DNA of 64,000 bases from positions 558,001 to 622,000 of the forward strand of contig NZ_FMYZ01000003.1 in NCBI RefSeq assembly GCF_900101625.1, read 5' to 3'. Each line of letters opens with the position of its first letter. Positions within the stretch are counted from its first letter, which is position 1. Origin of the DNA: Cupriavidus sp. YR651 (GTDB lineage: Bacteria; Pseudomonadota; Gammaproteobacteria; Burkholderiales; Burkholderiaceae). Below the pieces are notes generated by a model that saw only the letters and a program-made list of their open reading frames with translations, was not told where the DNA came from and made no database searches. A program made the position numbers and the translations under genes. Shown here piece after piece: positions 1 through 9,234 of the stretch.

Positions 1-114
1 CGGCAGGCCGGATTGCGTGGCAAGCATCAGCGCACGGTCCGTGAGGTCGAGCGTGGAAAAGCCGGGCGGGGAGGGGGCGGGCGGCGAGGGGTCGAGAGGG
101 AAAGGGGCGGGCAT
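1..114 (-). CDS. nirH: Siroheme decarboxylase-like subunit NirH, N-terminal part only
   Basis: Only the first 38 codons are in the window; the gene continues past the left edge. The ATG at 112-114 lies 2 nt after the nirG stop. After a proline-rich stretch of about 20 residues, the visible protein enters the AsnC/Lrp-type helix-turn-helix start (LDLTDRALMLATQSGLP). The same D-R-x-hydrophobic and GLPL/GFPL pattern occurs in the NirDL and NirG products just upstream. Family knowledge: NirD, NirL, NirG and NirH together decarboxylate siroheme to 12,18-didecarboxysiroheme during heme d1 synthesis. The NirH rather than NirL label rests on gene order and is less certain than the family. Confidence 0.72.
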   Translation of the reverse strand, partial: MPAPFPLDPSPPAPSPPGFSTLDLTDRALMLATQSGLP

Positions 115-116
115 GA

Positions 117-617
117 TCATGCAGGCAGGTAAAGGCGGACGAAGTACTCGCGTTCCTTGGGGAAGGCGAACACATTGACGCCGGCGGCCGCCTCGATCGC
201 TGCAAGCGTGGGCGTCACGGCGCCTGGGTCAGATACCGCGAGCACGAACCAGAGATTCAGATGATGGGTCCGCGCGTAGTGGTGGGCGACCTCCGGCCGG
301 GCGTTGATGGCCTCGATGATCTCCTCCAGCCGCGCCTCCGGTGCATGGCAGGCGCAAAGGACGAAACGACCACCGGCGCGCTCCGCCTCGAACAGCGGGC
401 CGAAACGCGTCAGCACGCCCTGATGGAGCAGCGCCCGCAGACGGGCCAGCAATGTGGCTTCATCGAGGCCAAGCGCAGCGGCGGCATCGGCGTACGGCCG
501 GGGCGTCAGTGGAAAGCCGTGCTGGAGCGCGTTGACGATCCGCCGGTCGATGTCAGTCAAGGCGGCGGTGGTGGTGACGTCGGCGACCGCGGGGCGATGG
601 CAATCGGGCGCGTTCAT
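117..617 (-). CDS. nirG: Siroheme decarboxylase subunit NirG
   Basis: This 166-residue protein belongs to the AsnC/Lrp-like siroheme decarboxylase family and acts in the cytoplasm in heme d1 synthesis. A winged-helix segment at about residues 18-70 (LTDIDRRIVNAL, then GFPLTPRPY) is followed by an alpha/beta domain with the histidine-rich stretch HHYARTHHLNLWFVL that is typical of these enzymes. The open frame extends upstream into nirDL, but the ATG at 617 overlaps the nirDL stop by 4 nt (ATGA) and gives the family's usual length. It sits between nirDL and nirH in one operon. Assignment to G rather than L or H is by position. Confidence 0.85.
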   Translation of the reverse strand: MNAPDCHRPAVADVTTTAALTDIDRRIVNALQHGFPLTPRPYADAAAALGLDEATLLARLRALLHQGVLTRFGPLFEAERAGGRFVLCACHAPEARLEEIIEAINARPEVAHHYARTHHLNLWFVLAVSDPGAVTPTLAAIEAAAGVNVFAFPKEREYFVRLYLPA

Positions 618-1609
618 GCGGCGGCCAGTGTGCAGCTGTAACGCGTGCCGCGCTGCTTGAAGCAGCGGCTGGCCGGCAGGACGGCGCGCGGCACGGCGGC
701 CAGGCCGCCGACCGCATTGAAGCGCGCGAGCGTCGCCTGCAGTTCGGCCTGGCTGCGCGCGTGCACCATCGCGAACAGGTTGTACGGCCAGTCCGGCAGG
801 CGGCGGGGCCGCCGATAGCACAGCGTGACATGTGGCACGTGCGCCAGCCGCATGCCGATGGCGTCCACCCGCGCATCCGGTACGTTCCAGACGCACATCG
901 CATTGTGGGCATAGCCAAACTTGCGGTGATGCAGGATCGCGCCGAAGCGTCGGATGATGCCTGTGTTGCGCCACTGCGCCAGGCGACAAAGAATCTCCGT
1001 CGGCGAGATGCCGCAACGGCGCGCCAGGGCGTGGTAAGGAAACGGCGTCAGGGGCAGCCCGGCTTCCAGCGCTGCGATCAGCCGCCAGTCCGCGTGGCTC
1101 AGCGCCTGCGCAGGCTGCGTACAGGTCTCGCGCGGCCCCCGCGCCTCCCTAGCGCCATGCCTGCCCCTGGAAAGGGGAAATCCCAGGTCGATGTGGTATT
1201 CGCGCTCCAGCGGGAGATCCAGCGGAGCCTGCCCGACGTCGTAGGCGATGTCATCCAGGACGGCGTCGAGTTGCGGGCGATCCCGGGCCCCCGCGACAAA
1301 CCAGAGGTTGTAGTGATGGCCATCGCGCGCGTAGTTGTGGCTGACGGCGGGATCGGCGCTGACCCGTCCCGCCACGCGGTCCATCCGCGCGGAAGGCACG
1401 GCCAGCGCGGCCAGCGTGCTGACACCAATGGTGTTGGGCGCAAAGACGGCGCCGATGCGGCTGATCCGGCCGGCGCCAAGGTCGCGCGCCAGCAAACTCA
1501 GCACCATCCGCTCCGACATGCCCAACGCTTCGGCCGCACAGAAGTAAGGTCGTAGCTCCAGCGGGAAGTCTCGCTGGATGTGGTTGTAGAACTGGAGTTC
1601 GTCGAACAT
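614..1609 (-). CDS. nirDL: Fused siroheme decarboxylase subunit NirDL
   Basis: The 331-residue product contains two full AsnC/Lrp-like units in tandem. The first spans about residues 1-150 (FPLELRPYF, then NYARDGHHYNLWFV). The second spans about 175-325 (GLPLTPFPYHALARR, then a degenerate LCYRRPRRLPDWPYNLF). A charged linker joins them. It corresponds to NirD and NirL fused, as known in some denitrifiers, whereas Pseudomonas aeruginosa has separate genes. The role is siroheme decarboxylation in heme d1 synthesis. The ATG at 1609 begins 4 nt after the nirF stop region, so the genes are tightly coupled. The second unit lacks the HHYNLWF pattern, suggesting the two halves are not equivalent. Confidence 0.88.
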   Translation of the reverse strand: MFDELQFYNHIQRDFPLELRPYFCAAEALGMSERMVLSLLARDLGAGRISRIGAVFAPNTIGVSTLAALAVPSARMDRVAGRVSADPAVSHNYARDGHHYNLWFVAGARDRPQLDAVLDDIAYDVGQAPLDLPLEREYHIDLGFPLSRGRHGAREARGPRETCTQPAQALSHADWRLIAALEAGLPLTPFPYHALARRCGISPTEILCRLAQWRNTGIIRRFGAILHHRKFGYAHNAMCVWNVPDARVDAIGMRLAHVPHVTLCYRRPRRLPDWPYNLFAMVHARSQAELQATLARFNAVGGLAAVPRAVLPASRCFKQRGTRYSCTLAAA

Positions 1610-1613
1610 GTGG

Positions 1614-2807
1614 CTACATTCCGAAACGATGGGCCCGCGCCGTAAAGAAAATGCCGCTGGGCTGATCGGCCGGCAGCGTGGCCAGTCGGGCAAAGGTCTG
1701 GGTGTCGTAGACCTCCACGCGGTTGTCGTCGCGGCAGGACAGCCAGACCGATTCCCCCTTGGGCGCGAACTCCATGTGCAGCACGCCCCGGCATGGGCGC
1801 AGCGTGTGCACTACCTGCCGCGTGGCGGTGTCGATCACCTGCACGATGCCGTTGTCGGGGAAGGCAAAGTTGACCCAGACCTGGCGGCCGTCTGGCCGGG
1901 CCATGACGAACACGGGTTGCCCCGCCATGGCGACGCGACCGGCCTCGCGCCAGTCCGCCGCGGGATCGGCCACAAGCACCTCGTGCCGGCCGACGGCCGG
2001 TAGCCAGGCCTTGCCTTGCGCCATCGCCCAGCCGCGCAGGTGTGGCATCTTGTAGACGGGCAACCGTGTTTCGCCGCGGCCGTAGCCGTCCAGCACCTTG
2101 CGTGTCGCGACCGGCGTTTGCCAGAGGTCGACCAGTGCCAGTCCGTCCTCGCCGAACAGGCCGGCGATATACCAGCGGCCGTCAGGCGTGACCAGCCCGT
2201 CATAGGGTTCGCGGCCCGCCTTGAGTTTGGTGATGACTGGCTGACGCGGGTCGGCGACATCGAGGATCCAGACTTCGCCGGCCTCGAACAGGCTGGCGGC
2301 CAGGCGCCGCCCGGGCAGGTCCGCCAGGCCGACGACCTTGCTGCGCCGCCCGTCGGCACCTATCGCCGGAATATCGGCGAGCGGCGCCAGCGTCCTGGCG
2401 TCGAACAACCGGATGCCGCCCGGTGCGTAGTTCTGTGCGGCGACCACGCTGCCGTCCTGCAGGATCGCGCCGCCGATGCTGTTGCCGGCCTGCATGGTCC
2501 TGTGCGTGATTTGCGCGGTGAGCAGGTCGACCCGCGAGAGTGCCCCATCGCGACCGAACACGAAGGCGTAGCGGCCGTCGCGCGAGAACACCACGCTGGC
2601 ATGGGAGAGGTCCCCCAAACCGGAGACGGTGGCCAGCCGCGTCATGCCGGTGGTTTCCACGATCTGGATCCTGCCGGCCGCACGCTCGACGACGACACCA
2701 AGGTCACCGGTGCCCCGCAGTGCATGCTCGTTCGGTGTCGCGCAGCCCAGCAGCGCCGCCGCACACAGCCAGGCGGCCGCATGCTTCAGGGCGCGTGCGC
2801 CGGGCAT
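1614..2807 (-). CDS. nirF: Heme d1 biosynthesis protein NirF (lipoprotein)
   Basis: The 397-residue protein is a beta-propeller related to the d1 domain of NirS. Family knowledge: NirF dehydrogenates dihydro-heme d1, a late periplasmic step in cofactor synthesis. From the ATG at 2807 the N-terminus is a short basic region, a hydrophobic stretch and a lipobox (ALLGC, Cys22), so it should be an outer-facing lipoprotein. The blade signatures PDGRWYIAGLFGEDG and YKMPHLRGWAM match NirF. No strong ribosome-binding site is visible at this start, but upstream starts would bury the signal peptide. It lies between nirC and nirDL. Confidence 0.9.
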   Translation of the reverse strand: MPGARALKHAAAWLCAAALLGCATPNEHALRGTGDLGVVVERAAGRIQIVETTGMTRLATVSGLGDLSHASVVFSRDGRYAFVFGRDGALSRVDLLTAQITHRTMQAGNSIGGAILQDGSVVAAQNYAPGGIRLFDARTLAPLADIPAIGADGRRSKVVGLADLPGRRLAASLFEAGEVWILDVADPRQPVITKLKAGREPYDGLVTPDGRWYIAGLFGEDGLALVDLWQTPVATRKVLDGYGRGETRLPVYKMPHLRGWAMAQGKAWLPAVGRHEVLVADPAADWREAGRVAMAGQPVFVMARPDGRQVWVNFAFPDNGIVQVIDTATRQVVHTLRPCRGVLHMEFAPKGESVWLSCRDDNRVEVYDTQTFARLATLPADQPSGIFFTARAHRFGM

Positions 2808-2842
2808 CGACTTCGGGAGCGCGAATGTCCGGGGAGCGAGGA

Positions 2843-3253
2843 TCAGGGAACGCCGCCTGCCGATGTCACGGTGGGAGGCGTCCCGCGTTGCAGTTGTTCG
2901 ATCAGCCATTGGGCTTCGTCCTGCGTCATGAAAGGCTGCCAGGGCGGCATCGCCGTACCCGGGCGGCCGTGGAGCACGGTGGCCACCAGACTGTCGCGTG
3001 GCTTGCCGGCCAGTGCGTCAGCAGTGAGCGGCGATCCCAGCCCGCCACGCAGCGTCATGCCGTGGCAGGCACCGCAGTCGTCGCGCAGCCAGTGCGCCAG
3101 TTGCGCCTCCCGGGCGGGGTCGGGCGCCGAGGTGCCAGGTTGGGTCGTGTCCGGCGCAGCGGCACCGGGCGCGGCTACAAACACCAGCAGCCACGCCATC
3201 GCAGCCCAGACAGCCGCCGGCCGGGGCCGGCGGCGCCACGCTTCGCCCCTCAC
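2843..3253 (-). CDS. nirC: Cytochrome c55X-type NirC
   Basis: This is a small periplasmic c-type cytochrome. From the GTG at 3253 it is 136 residues long, with a basic n-region, a hydrophobic signal helix (AAMAWLLVFVAAPG) and one heme site CGACH (Cys60, Cys63, His64). A distal Met is available in the AMPPW segment. Family knowledge: NirC donates electrons in NirS maturation, probably to the NirF step or to semi-apo NirS. The start is uncertain. GTG 3253 gives a proper signal peptide 20 nt after the nirM stop; an ATG at 3199 is the alternative. Neither has a strong ribosome-binding site. Confidence 0.82.
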   Translation of the reverse strand: MRGEAWRRRPRPAAVWAAMAWLLVFVAAPGAAAPDTTQPGTSAPDPAREAQLAHWLRDDCGACHGMTLRGGLGSPLTADALAGKPRDSLVATVLHGRPGTAMPPWQPFMTQDEAQWLIEQLQRGTPPTVTSAGGVP

Positions 3254-3273
3254 ACGGGCGCCCGGCGCGACAC

Positions 3274-3600
3274 TCAGAGGCTCAGGATCCACGTCGCCAG
3301 CTGGTTGGCCTCCGCTTCCGATACCGCGTTGGGCGGCATCGGAATGGCGCCCCATTTGCCGCTGCTGCCTTTCTGGATCGACGTGGCAATCGCAACCGCC
3401 GCCTTCTTGTCAGCCTTGTATTTCGCGGCGACATCCTTGAAGGCCGGGCCGAGAACCTTCTTGTCCGTGCTATGGCAGGCCAGGCAGTTCTTCGACTGCG
3501 CCAGCGCGGGGCTGGCGTGGGCGGGACGGCCGGCCAGCGTCAGTGCACCGATGGCGGCCAGCGTGATGCCAGCCATCCACAGCTTGTGTCGGATACTCAT
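3274..3600 (-). CDS. nirM: Cytochrome c-551, NirM
   Basis: This 108-residue class I cytochrome c is exported by an N-terminal signal peptide, with probable cleavage after AHA near residue 29. The heme motif is CLACH (Cys39, Cys42, His43), and the axial Met is probably Met88 in IPMPP, the usual cytochrome c-551 arrangement. It is the expected electron donor to NirS in the periplasm. The ATG at 3600 lies 11 nt after the nirS stop with the purine-rich sequence AAGGAGC just upstream, so nirS and nirM are almost certainly cotranscribed. Confidence 0.92.
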   Translation of the reverse strand: MSIRHKLWMAGITLAAIGALTLAGRPAHASPALAQSKNCLACHSTDKKVLGPAFKDVAAKYKADKKAAVAIATSIQKGSSGKWGAIPMPPNAVSEAEANQLATWILSL

Positions 3601-3611
3601 CTCGATGCTCC

Positions 3612-5297
<1,686 letters not shown>

Positions 5298-5378
5298 TCA
5301 GCGAGGTGGGGAAAAAGCCTTTGTTGGATGCCCGACGGAAGTGCGATGAACCTGTGGTCGCGCATGTGTCATGCAAGC

Positions 5379-5420
5379 ATCATCGAGAAGTTCCCCTCGC
5401 ATATCGTTGACTGCCATCAA
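5379..5420 (-). promoter_or_regulatory. FNR/Dnr-type activator box and class II-like promoter of nirS
   Basis: TTGACTGCCATCAA at 5407-5420 differs from the FNR/NNR/Dnr consensus TTGAT-N4-ATCAA at one base. If the box is centred at -41.5, transcription toward nirS would begin near 5372. A plausible -10 element, GATGAT at 5379-5384, then falls at -12 to -7, as expected of a class II FNR-type promoter. The 5' leader would be about 84 nt. The box is read directly; the regulator and start site are inferred. Confidence 0.8.
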
Positions 5421-5423
5421 GCG

Positions 5424-5452
5424 CGCACGACATCGCATGACGATGTCGTGCG
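5424..5452. repeat. Perfect 12-bp inverted repeat upstream of nirS
   Basis: CGCACGACATCG (5424-5435) and its exact complement (5441-5452) flank a 5-nt loop. It lies just upstream of the FNR-type box and 11 nt beyond the end of the DGC-domain gene. It may terminate the mobB/DGC transcript before nirS, although no T-run follows on the minus strand, or it may bind a regulator. Confidence 0.7.
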
Positions 5453-5462
5453 GCTGCGAAAA

Positions 5463-5861
5463 TCATCGTCCCTCCGAGGGCTCCGAGAGCTCGTCGAGTG
5501 CCGCCGATACAGCGGCCCACGCGACAGTGGCTTCGGCGGTCGTGCATTCGCCGTGCTGGCGCTTGGTGGCACCCAGGCGGTTCAGCACGAGATGGCGCGA
5601 AGGCTGCACGCCGGTGTTTTCCAGGCACGCTTTCACGCACGCGAGGGGGCACCCGTCGAGCGCGAGGATCGGCCGGCCCGAGTGTGCCACACGCGTCAGC
5701 GCGGGCACGCCCCCGCCGACGCCGCTGATGCAGGACATCTCCGCGCGGCCGGCGCGGTCCAGTCGCACGGCGAAGCTGTTGGCCAGCTGCGCGACGCTCG
5801 AACATCCTGAGCAGGCGTAGACAAGGGGCAGGTGGGAGGCGGCGCGGGACACGTCGTTCAT
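5463..5861 (-). CDS. DGC-domain putative zinc-binding protein
   Basis: The 132-residue cytosolic protein is cysteine-rich: ACSGCSS near the N-terminus (Cys17, Cys20), SCISG near residue 44 and the name-giving DGCPLAC motif in the middle. These are features of the DGC family (putative zinc- or metal-binding proteins of unknown function). Members are often found beside nirS or other metalloenzyme genes, which suggests a role in metal or redox handling, but no reaction is established. The ATG at 5861 overlaps the mobB stop by 4 nt (ATGA). The nirS promoter lies immediately downstream. Confidence 0.75.
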   Translation of the reverse strand: MNDVSRAASHLPLVYACSGCSSVAQLANSFAVRLDRAGRAEMSCISGVGGGVPALTRVAHSGRPILALDGCPLACVKACLENTGVQPSRHLVLNRLGATKRQHGECTTAEATVAWAAVSAALDELSEPSEGR

Positions 5862-6379
5862 GACAGGGCTCCGGTTGGGGAATCGATCCGCAGCAGGTTG
5901 AGGATGAATCGCGCGATCTGGTCCGGCTGGTTCAGCGGCAGGCAGGGCAGTGCGATGTCGAGCGGTTCGTCCGTGGCCACGGCGACCACGGAGTCGTCAG
6001 CGGGGAAGTACGGCGCCTCGCCGCGCGACGGCCGGTAGACCTCGATGCGTGGCAGGTGCTCCTGGCGAAAGCCTTCGACCAGCGTCAGGTGCGCCGGCGA
6101 CAGGCGCGCCAGATGATCGTGCAGGCAGGGCTCGGGCGCGTTGCCGATCTCGCGCATGATGGCGTAGCGATATGGGGAAGCGACCAGCACCTCGCCGGCT
6201 TCCGCCCGGCGGAAGCGCGCGCTGTCCTTGTTGTCGGGTTCCAGCGTGATGGCCTTGTGCGAATGCTTGATGACGTTGACGGTGTACTCGCGTTGTCGGT
6301 ACCAGCGCAGCAGCGCGGCAATCAGCGTGGTCTTGCCGCTGCCGGACGTGCCGGTGATGCCGAGGACAAGGGCGGACAT
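5858..6379 (-). CDS. mobB: Molybdopterin-guanine dinucleotide biosynthesis protein MobB
   Basis: The 173-residue P-loop GTPase has a Walker A motif GTSGSGKTT at residues 10-18, followed by the MobB signatures VNVIKHSHK and DSARFRRAGE-like spacing. It helps MobA convert molybdopterin to the bis-MGD cofactor, which nitrate reductase NarG needs, so its position between nar and nir genes makes functional sense. The ATG at 6379 was chosen because it begins directly before SALVLGITGTSG; the frame extends upstream without homology. It lies 11 nt after the carbonic anhydrase stop and overlaps the DGC gene. Confidence 0.9.
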   Translation of the reverse strand: MSALVLGITGTSGSGKTTLIAALLRWYRQREYTVNVIKHSHKAITLEPDNKDSARFRRAEAGEVLVASPYRYAIMREIGNAPEPCLHDHLARLSPAHLTLVEGFRQEHLPRIEVYRPSRGEAPYFPADDSVVAVATDEPLDIALPCLPLNQPDQIARFILNLLRIDSPTGALS

Positions 6380-6390
6380 GGGGAAAAATT

Positions 6391-7056
6391 TCAGAGCGTG
6401 GTTTCCAGCGGACATACGAGGGGGAGAAAACCGTCGGCGCGCTCGGAGTACGCAAGCAGCGCGCCGGCCTGGAGGTCGAAATACCAGCCGTGCAGCGACA
6501 ACCGACCCTGCGACATGGCCTCCCGCACGGCCGGGAAGGTTTCCAGGTTGCGCAGGGAGACGAGGATCGCCGCTTGTTCGCATGCATGCTGGCGTTGTGC
6601 GGCGCTGGCATGCCGCAGCGCTTCGTCGACCTGATGGCGCGCCGATGCCGCGATGCGCACCCATGGGGCGATGAAATCGCCGGGCGCGGGAGGCTCGTCG
6701 GGGTCCATTGCCATCAGTGCGCGGATGCCGCCGCAGCCGGCGTGTCCCATGACGATGATGCGGGCGACCTGCAACTGCGTGACGGCGAACTGGATGGCCG
6801 CGGATACGCCGTGAAGGGTGTCCTCCGCGTCGTGACGGCAGGGCGGGACCAGGTTGGCGATATTGCGTACGGTAAAGAGGTCGCCAGGATCGCAGCCGAG
6901 CAGCATGCCGGGGTCCACGCGCGAGTCGCTGCAGCCGATCAGCAGCGTGGGTGGATGCTGGCCTCGCCGCAAGGTGTCGAACAAGGCCGGCTCGGCGTCG
7001 AAGTAGCGTTGCTGGAAGCGTTCGAATCCCTTCAGCAGCCGTTCGATCTCGTGCAT
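6391..7056 (-). CDS. Beta-class carbonic anhydrase
   Basis: This 221-residue cytosolic zinc enzyme interconverts CO2 and bicarbonate. The zinc ligands are visible as Cys42 with the Asp44-Arg46 dyad (GCSDSR) and His105/Cys108 (GHAGCGG), in normal beta-CA order. The length is typical. It is cotranscribed with, and lies 19 nt downstream of, the PpiC-type gene and just upstream of mobB. Its presence in a nitrate respiration operon is not obvious from metabolism; it may help handle CO2 or pH during anaerobic growth (inference). Confidence 0.93.
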   Translation of the reverse strand: MHEIERLLKGFERFQQRYFDAEPALFDTLRRGQHPPTLLIGCSDSRVDPGMLLGCDPGDLFTVRNIANLVPPCRHDAEDTLHGVSAAIQFAVTQLQVARIIVMGHAGCGGIRALMAMDPDEPPAPGDFIAPWVRIAASARHQVDEALRHASAAQRQHACEQAAILVSLRNLETFPAVREAMSQGRLSLHGWYFDLQAGALLAYSERADGFLPLVCPLETTL

Positions 7057-7075
7057 GGCTGACTCACAAATTCGG

Positions 7076-7837
7076 CTACTGGACGAGCGGGCTGTCGGCG
7101 CCGTCGAGTTCGATGCCCTCGATGCGTGACTTGCCGATCAATACCGTGGCGTACTGCTTCCACGCGCGATCGCGTGCGGCGGCGGCAAGCGCCCGGGCGA
7201 TATCGGCGTGCACGGTCTCGAAGGGCATCCGCTCGCCCGCATGGCGGTCCAGGACCTTGACCACGTGCAGGCCGTGGCGACTTTCGACGATAGCGGGCAG
7301 GACACCGGTGCCGCGCATCTCGAACAGCGCGCGTTCGAACTCCGGCGTGGTTTCGCCGCGAAACAGCCGCCCAAGGCGTCCGCCCCCGCCACCGCTCGGG
7401 CAGTTGGAGCGGGTGCGGGCCAGCTCGGCGAAGCGCGACGGCCGGGCACGTACCTCGTCCAGGGTCCGCTCCGCCAGCGCGCGCAGTGCGTCGAGCCGTG
7501 CGTAGGGCGTGACCTGGAAGAGGATATGTTCGGCCTCCACCCAGGCACCCACGTGGAAATGTTCGGGGTGGCCTTCGTAGTGGCGCCGGCAGCTGGCCTC
7601 GTCGGGCGTGGGCACCGTGGCCTCATGGTCCAGCAGCGCGGTGGTCAGCGCTTCGTCGGGGTCGGCGTGGCCGTCCGGCGCGGCCAGCCCCAGACGTGCG
7701 GCTTCTTCCCGTACCAGACGGCGGAGGATGGCCGCCACGGTGGCCTCGCGAGCCGGGTTGCGTGTGCCTTCATACAGCGGCAACTCGCGTTCGATGTCGG
7801 CATCCTGCAGTTCGGCGCCGTTGACAATGACAGGCAT
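7076..7837 (-). CDS. PpiC/parvulin-type peptidyl-prolyl isomerase
   Basis: The 253-residue protein has an N-terminal helical region and a parvulin rotamase domain at about residues 110-215, recognisable by EAEHILFQV, the NCPSGGGGGRLG turn, FERALFEM and VESRHGLHVVKVLDR. No signal peptide is visible, so it is probably cytosolic and NifM-like. A parvulin gene also follows narI in Pseudomonas aeruginosa, so it is a conserved nar-operon accessory, probably aiding folding or maturation of the reductase. It starts 17 nt after the narI stop. Confidence 0.88.
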   Translation of the reverse strand: MPVIVNGAELQDADIERELPLYEGTRNPAREATVAAILRRLVREEAARLGLAAPDGHADPDEALTTALLDHEATVPTPDEASCRRHYEGHPEHFHVGAWVEAEHILFQVTPYARLDALRALAERTLDEVRARPSRFAELARTRSNCPSGGGGGRLGRLFRGETTPEFERALFEMRGTGVLPAIVESRHGLHVVKVLDRHAGERMPFETVHADIARALAAAARDRAWKQYATVLIGKSRIEGIELDGADSPLVQ

Positions 7838-7854
7838 GTTGGTCTCCGATGCGG

Positions 7855-8538
7855 TCAGCGGCCGCGTACGAGCTGCCAGGCGCGGCCCAGATAGGTGACC
7901 GATCCGAAGCCGCTCCACACATGCACCAGCCGCGTGAACGGGAAGATGGCAAACAGCGTGATGCCCATGAACAGGTGCGCGCGGAACAGGATCGGCGCAT
8001 CGGCAACGTAGCCGGCGGCGTCGCCACGCAGCGTGACGATATGCTGGGCCCACGTCATCAGCTGCACCATCATGTGGCCGTCCATGTGGCCGGCGGACAC
8101 GCCGATCGTGGACAGGCCAAGGAGCAGCGTCACCAGCAGCCAGACGAGCAAGACCTTGTCGCCGGTGCGCGTCACGGCGGATACGCGCGGGTTGGTCAGG
8201 CGGCGGTGCAGCAGGATCAGCAGGCCGGCCAGGCACATCGTGCCCATCACGCCGCCGGCCGCCATGGCCACGCCTTGCTTGAAGCCGTGCGAGACGCCAA
8301 GCGCATCCCAGACGGCCACGGGCGTCAGCAGCCCGACCAGGTGGCCGAAGAACAGCCCGAGGATGCCGACGTGGAACAGGATATTGCCCAGCCGCAGATT
8401 GCCGCGATAGAGCAACTGGGAGCTGTCGGTCTTCCAGCTGTACTGTTCGCGTTCAAAGCGTGCCAGGCTGCCGAACAGGAACAGCGCGGCGGCGATGTAC
8501 GGATAGATGCCGTAGAGGAATTGGTTCAGTAGATCCAT
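7855..8538 (-). CDS. narI: Respiratory nitrate reductase gamma subunit NarI
   Basis: The 227-residue cytochrome b subunit anchors NarGH to the inner membrane, oxidises quinol and passes electrons through two b hemes to NarH. Five hydrophobic segments are visible, with histidines in HVGILGLFFGH, QHIVTL and RLVHVWSG suited to heme binding. The start MDLLNQFLYG at 8538 is 13 nt after the narJ stop, and the length matches the family. It is the fourth gene of narGHJI and is followed by the ppiC-like gene. Confidence 0.96.
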   Translation of the reverse strand: MDLLNQFLYGIYPYIAAALFLFGSLARFEREQYSWKTDSSQLLYRGNLRLGNILFHVGILGLFFGHLVGLLTPVAVWDALGVSHGFKQGVAMAAGGVMGTMCLAGLLILLHRRLTNPRVSAVTRTGDKVLLVWLLVTLLLGLSTIGVSAGHMDGHMMVQLMTWAQHIVTLRGDAAGYVADAPILFRAHLFMGITLFAIFPFTRLVHVWSGFGSVTYLGRAWQLVRGR

Positions 8539-8551
8539 GATGGCTCCGCGG

Positions 8552-9211
8552 TCAGTGGGCGGGTTGGGGCTGGCGCGTGTGGAAGCGGACCACCTGTTCG
8601 GCGGCCGGCCGGATCGCCAGCAGCGGCTCGACGCCATCGGCGCCGGGGCCGAACACTTCCATCGCTTCGTCCATGTCGCGGACGGGCGGGTCCTGTCGCG
8701 CCTCGGGCTGGACGTCGGTCAGCGTTTGCAGTACCCGGAACACGCCGGCATACGGGCTGTCGTGCCGGGCCAGGCGGTCGCCGATGGCGGCCAGCACGTG
8801 GATCGCATCGCCCAGCAATTGCTCGGCGTGCGCTTCCTTGTCCTCGCCGGCCAGTGCCCCCAGGAATTCCAGGAACAGAGGCACGTAGTCGGGCAGCTCC
8901 GAGCCGATCGGCTCGAAGCCTTCGCGCCGGTATTCGTCGATCAGGTCGACCATGGCCTGGCCCCGGTCGCGGGACTCTCCGTGGACATGCTCGAACAGGT
9001 GCAGCGAATGCGCGGGATTGCGGTCGAACGTGGCGACGTAGTTCTCCTGCAGCGCGATAAGCGGTGTGTCGCGCAGCAGCGCTGTCAGCGGCGCCAGTAT
9101 CTCGCACGCCTGCGGCCAGACGGCCACTTCGCGCTCGATTTCCGGCATGGCATCGACGAGCGCCGATTCGGGGTAGCCCAGCAGGGCGCTGAGCACGGGG
9201 TAGAGGGTCAT
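8552..9211 (-). CDS. narJ: Nitrate reductase assembly chaperone NarJ
   Basis: This 219-residue cytosolic chaperone of the TorD/NarJ family binds apo-NarG and times insertion of the Mo cofactor. It is all-helical in appearance, with the diagnostic stretch FDRNPAHSLHLFEHVHG-ESRDRGQAM and LPDYVPLFLEFLG. Length and position between narH and narI are canonical. The ATG at 9211 is preferred because it begins MTLYPVLSALLGYP; the open frame upstream reads antisense to narH and carries no homology. Confidence 0.95.
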   Translation of the reverse strand: MTLYPVLSALLGYPESALVDAMPEIEREVAVWPQACEILAPLTALLRDTPLIALQENYVATFDRNPAHSLHLFEHVHGESRDRGQAMVDLIDEYRREGFEPIGSELPDYVPLFLEFLGALAGEDKEAHAEQLLGDAIHVLAAIGDRLARHDSPYAGVFRVLQTLTDVQPEARQDPPVRDMDEAMEVFGPGADGVEPLLAIRPAAEQVVRFHTRQPQPAH

Positions 9212-9234
9212 GATGAATCCTTGGGTGACGCGGC

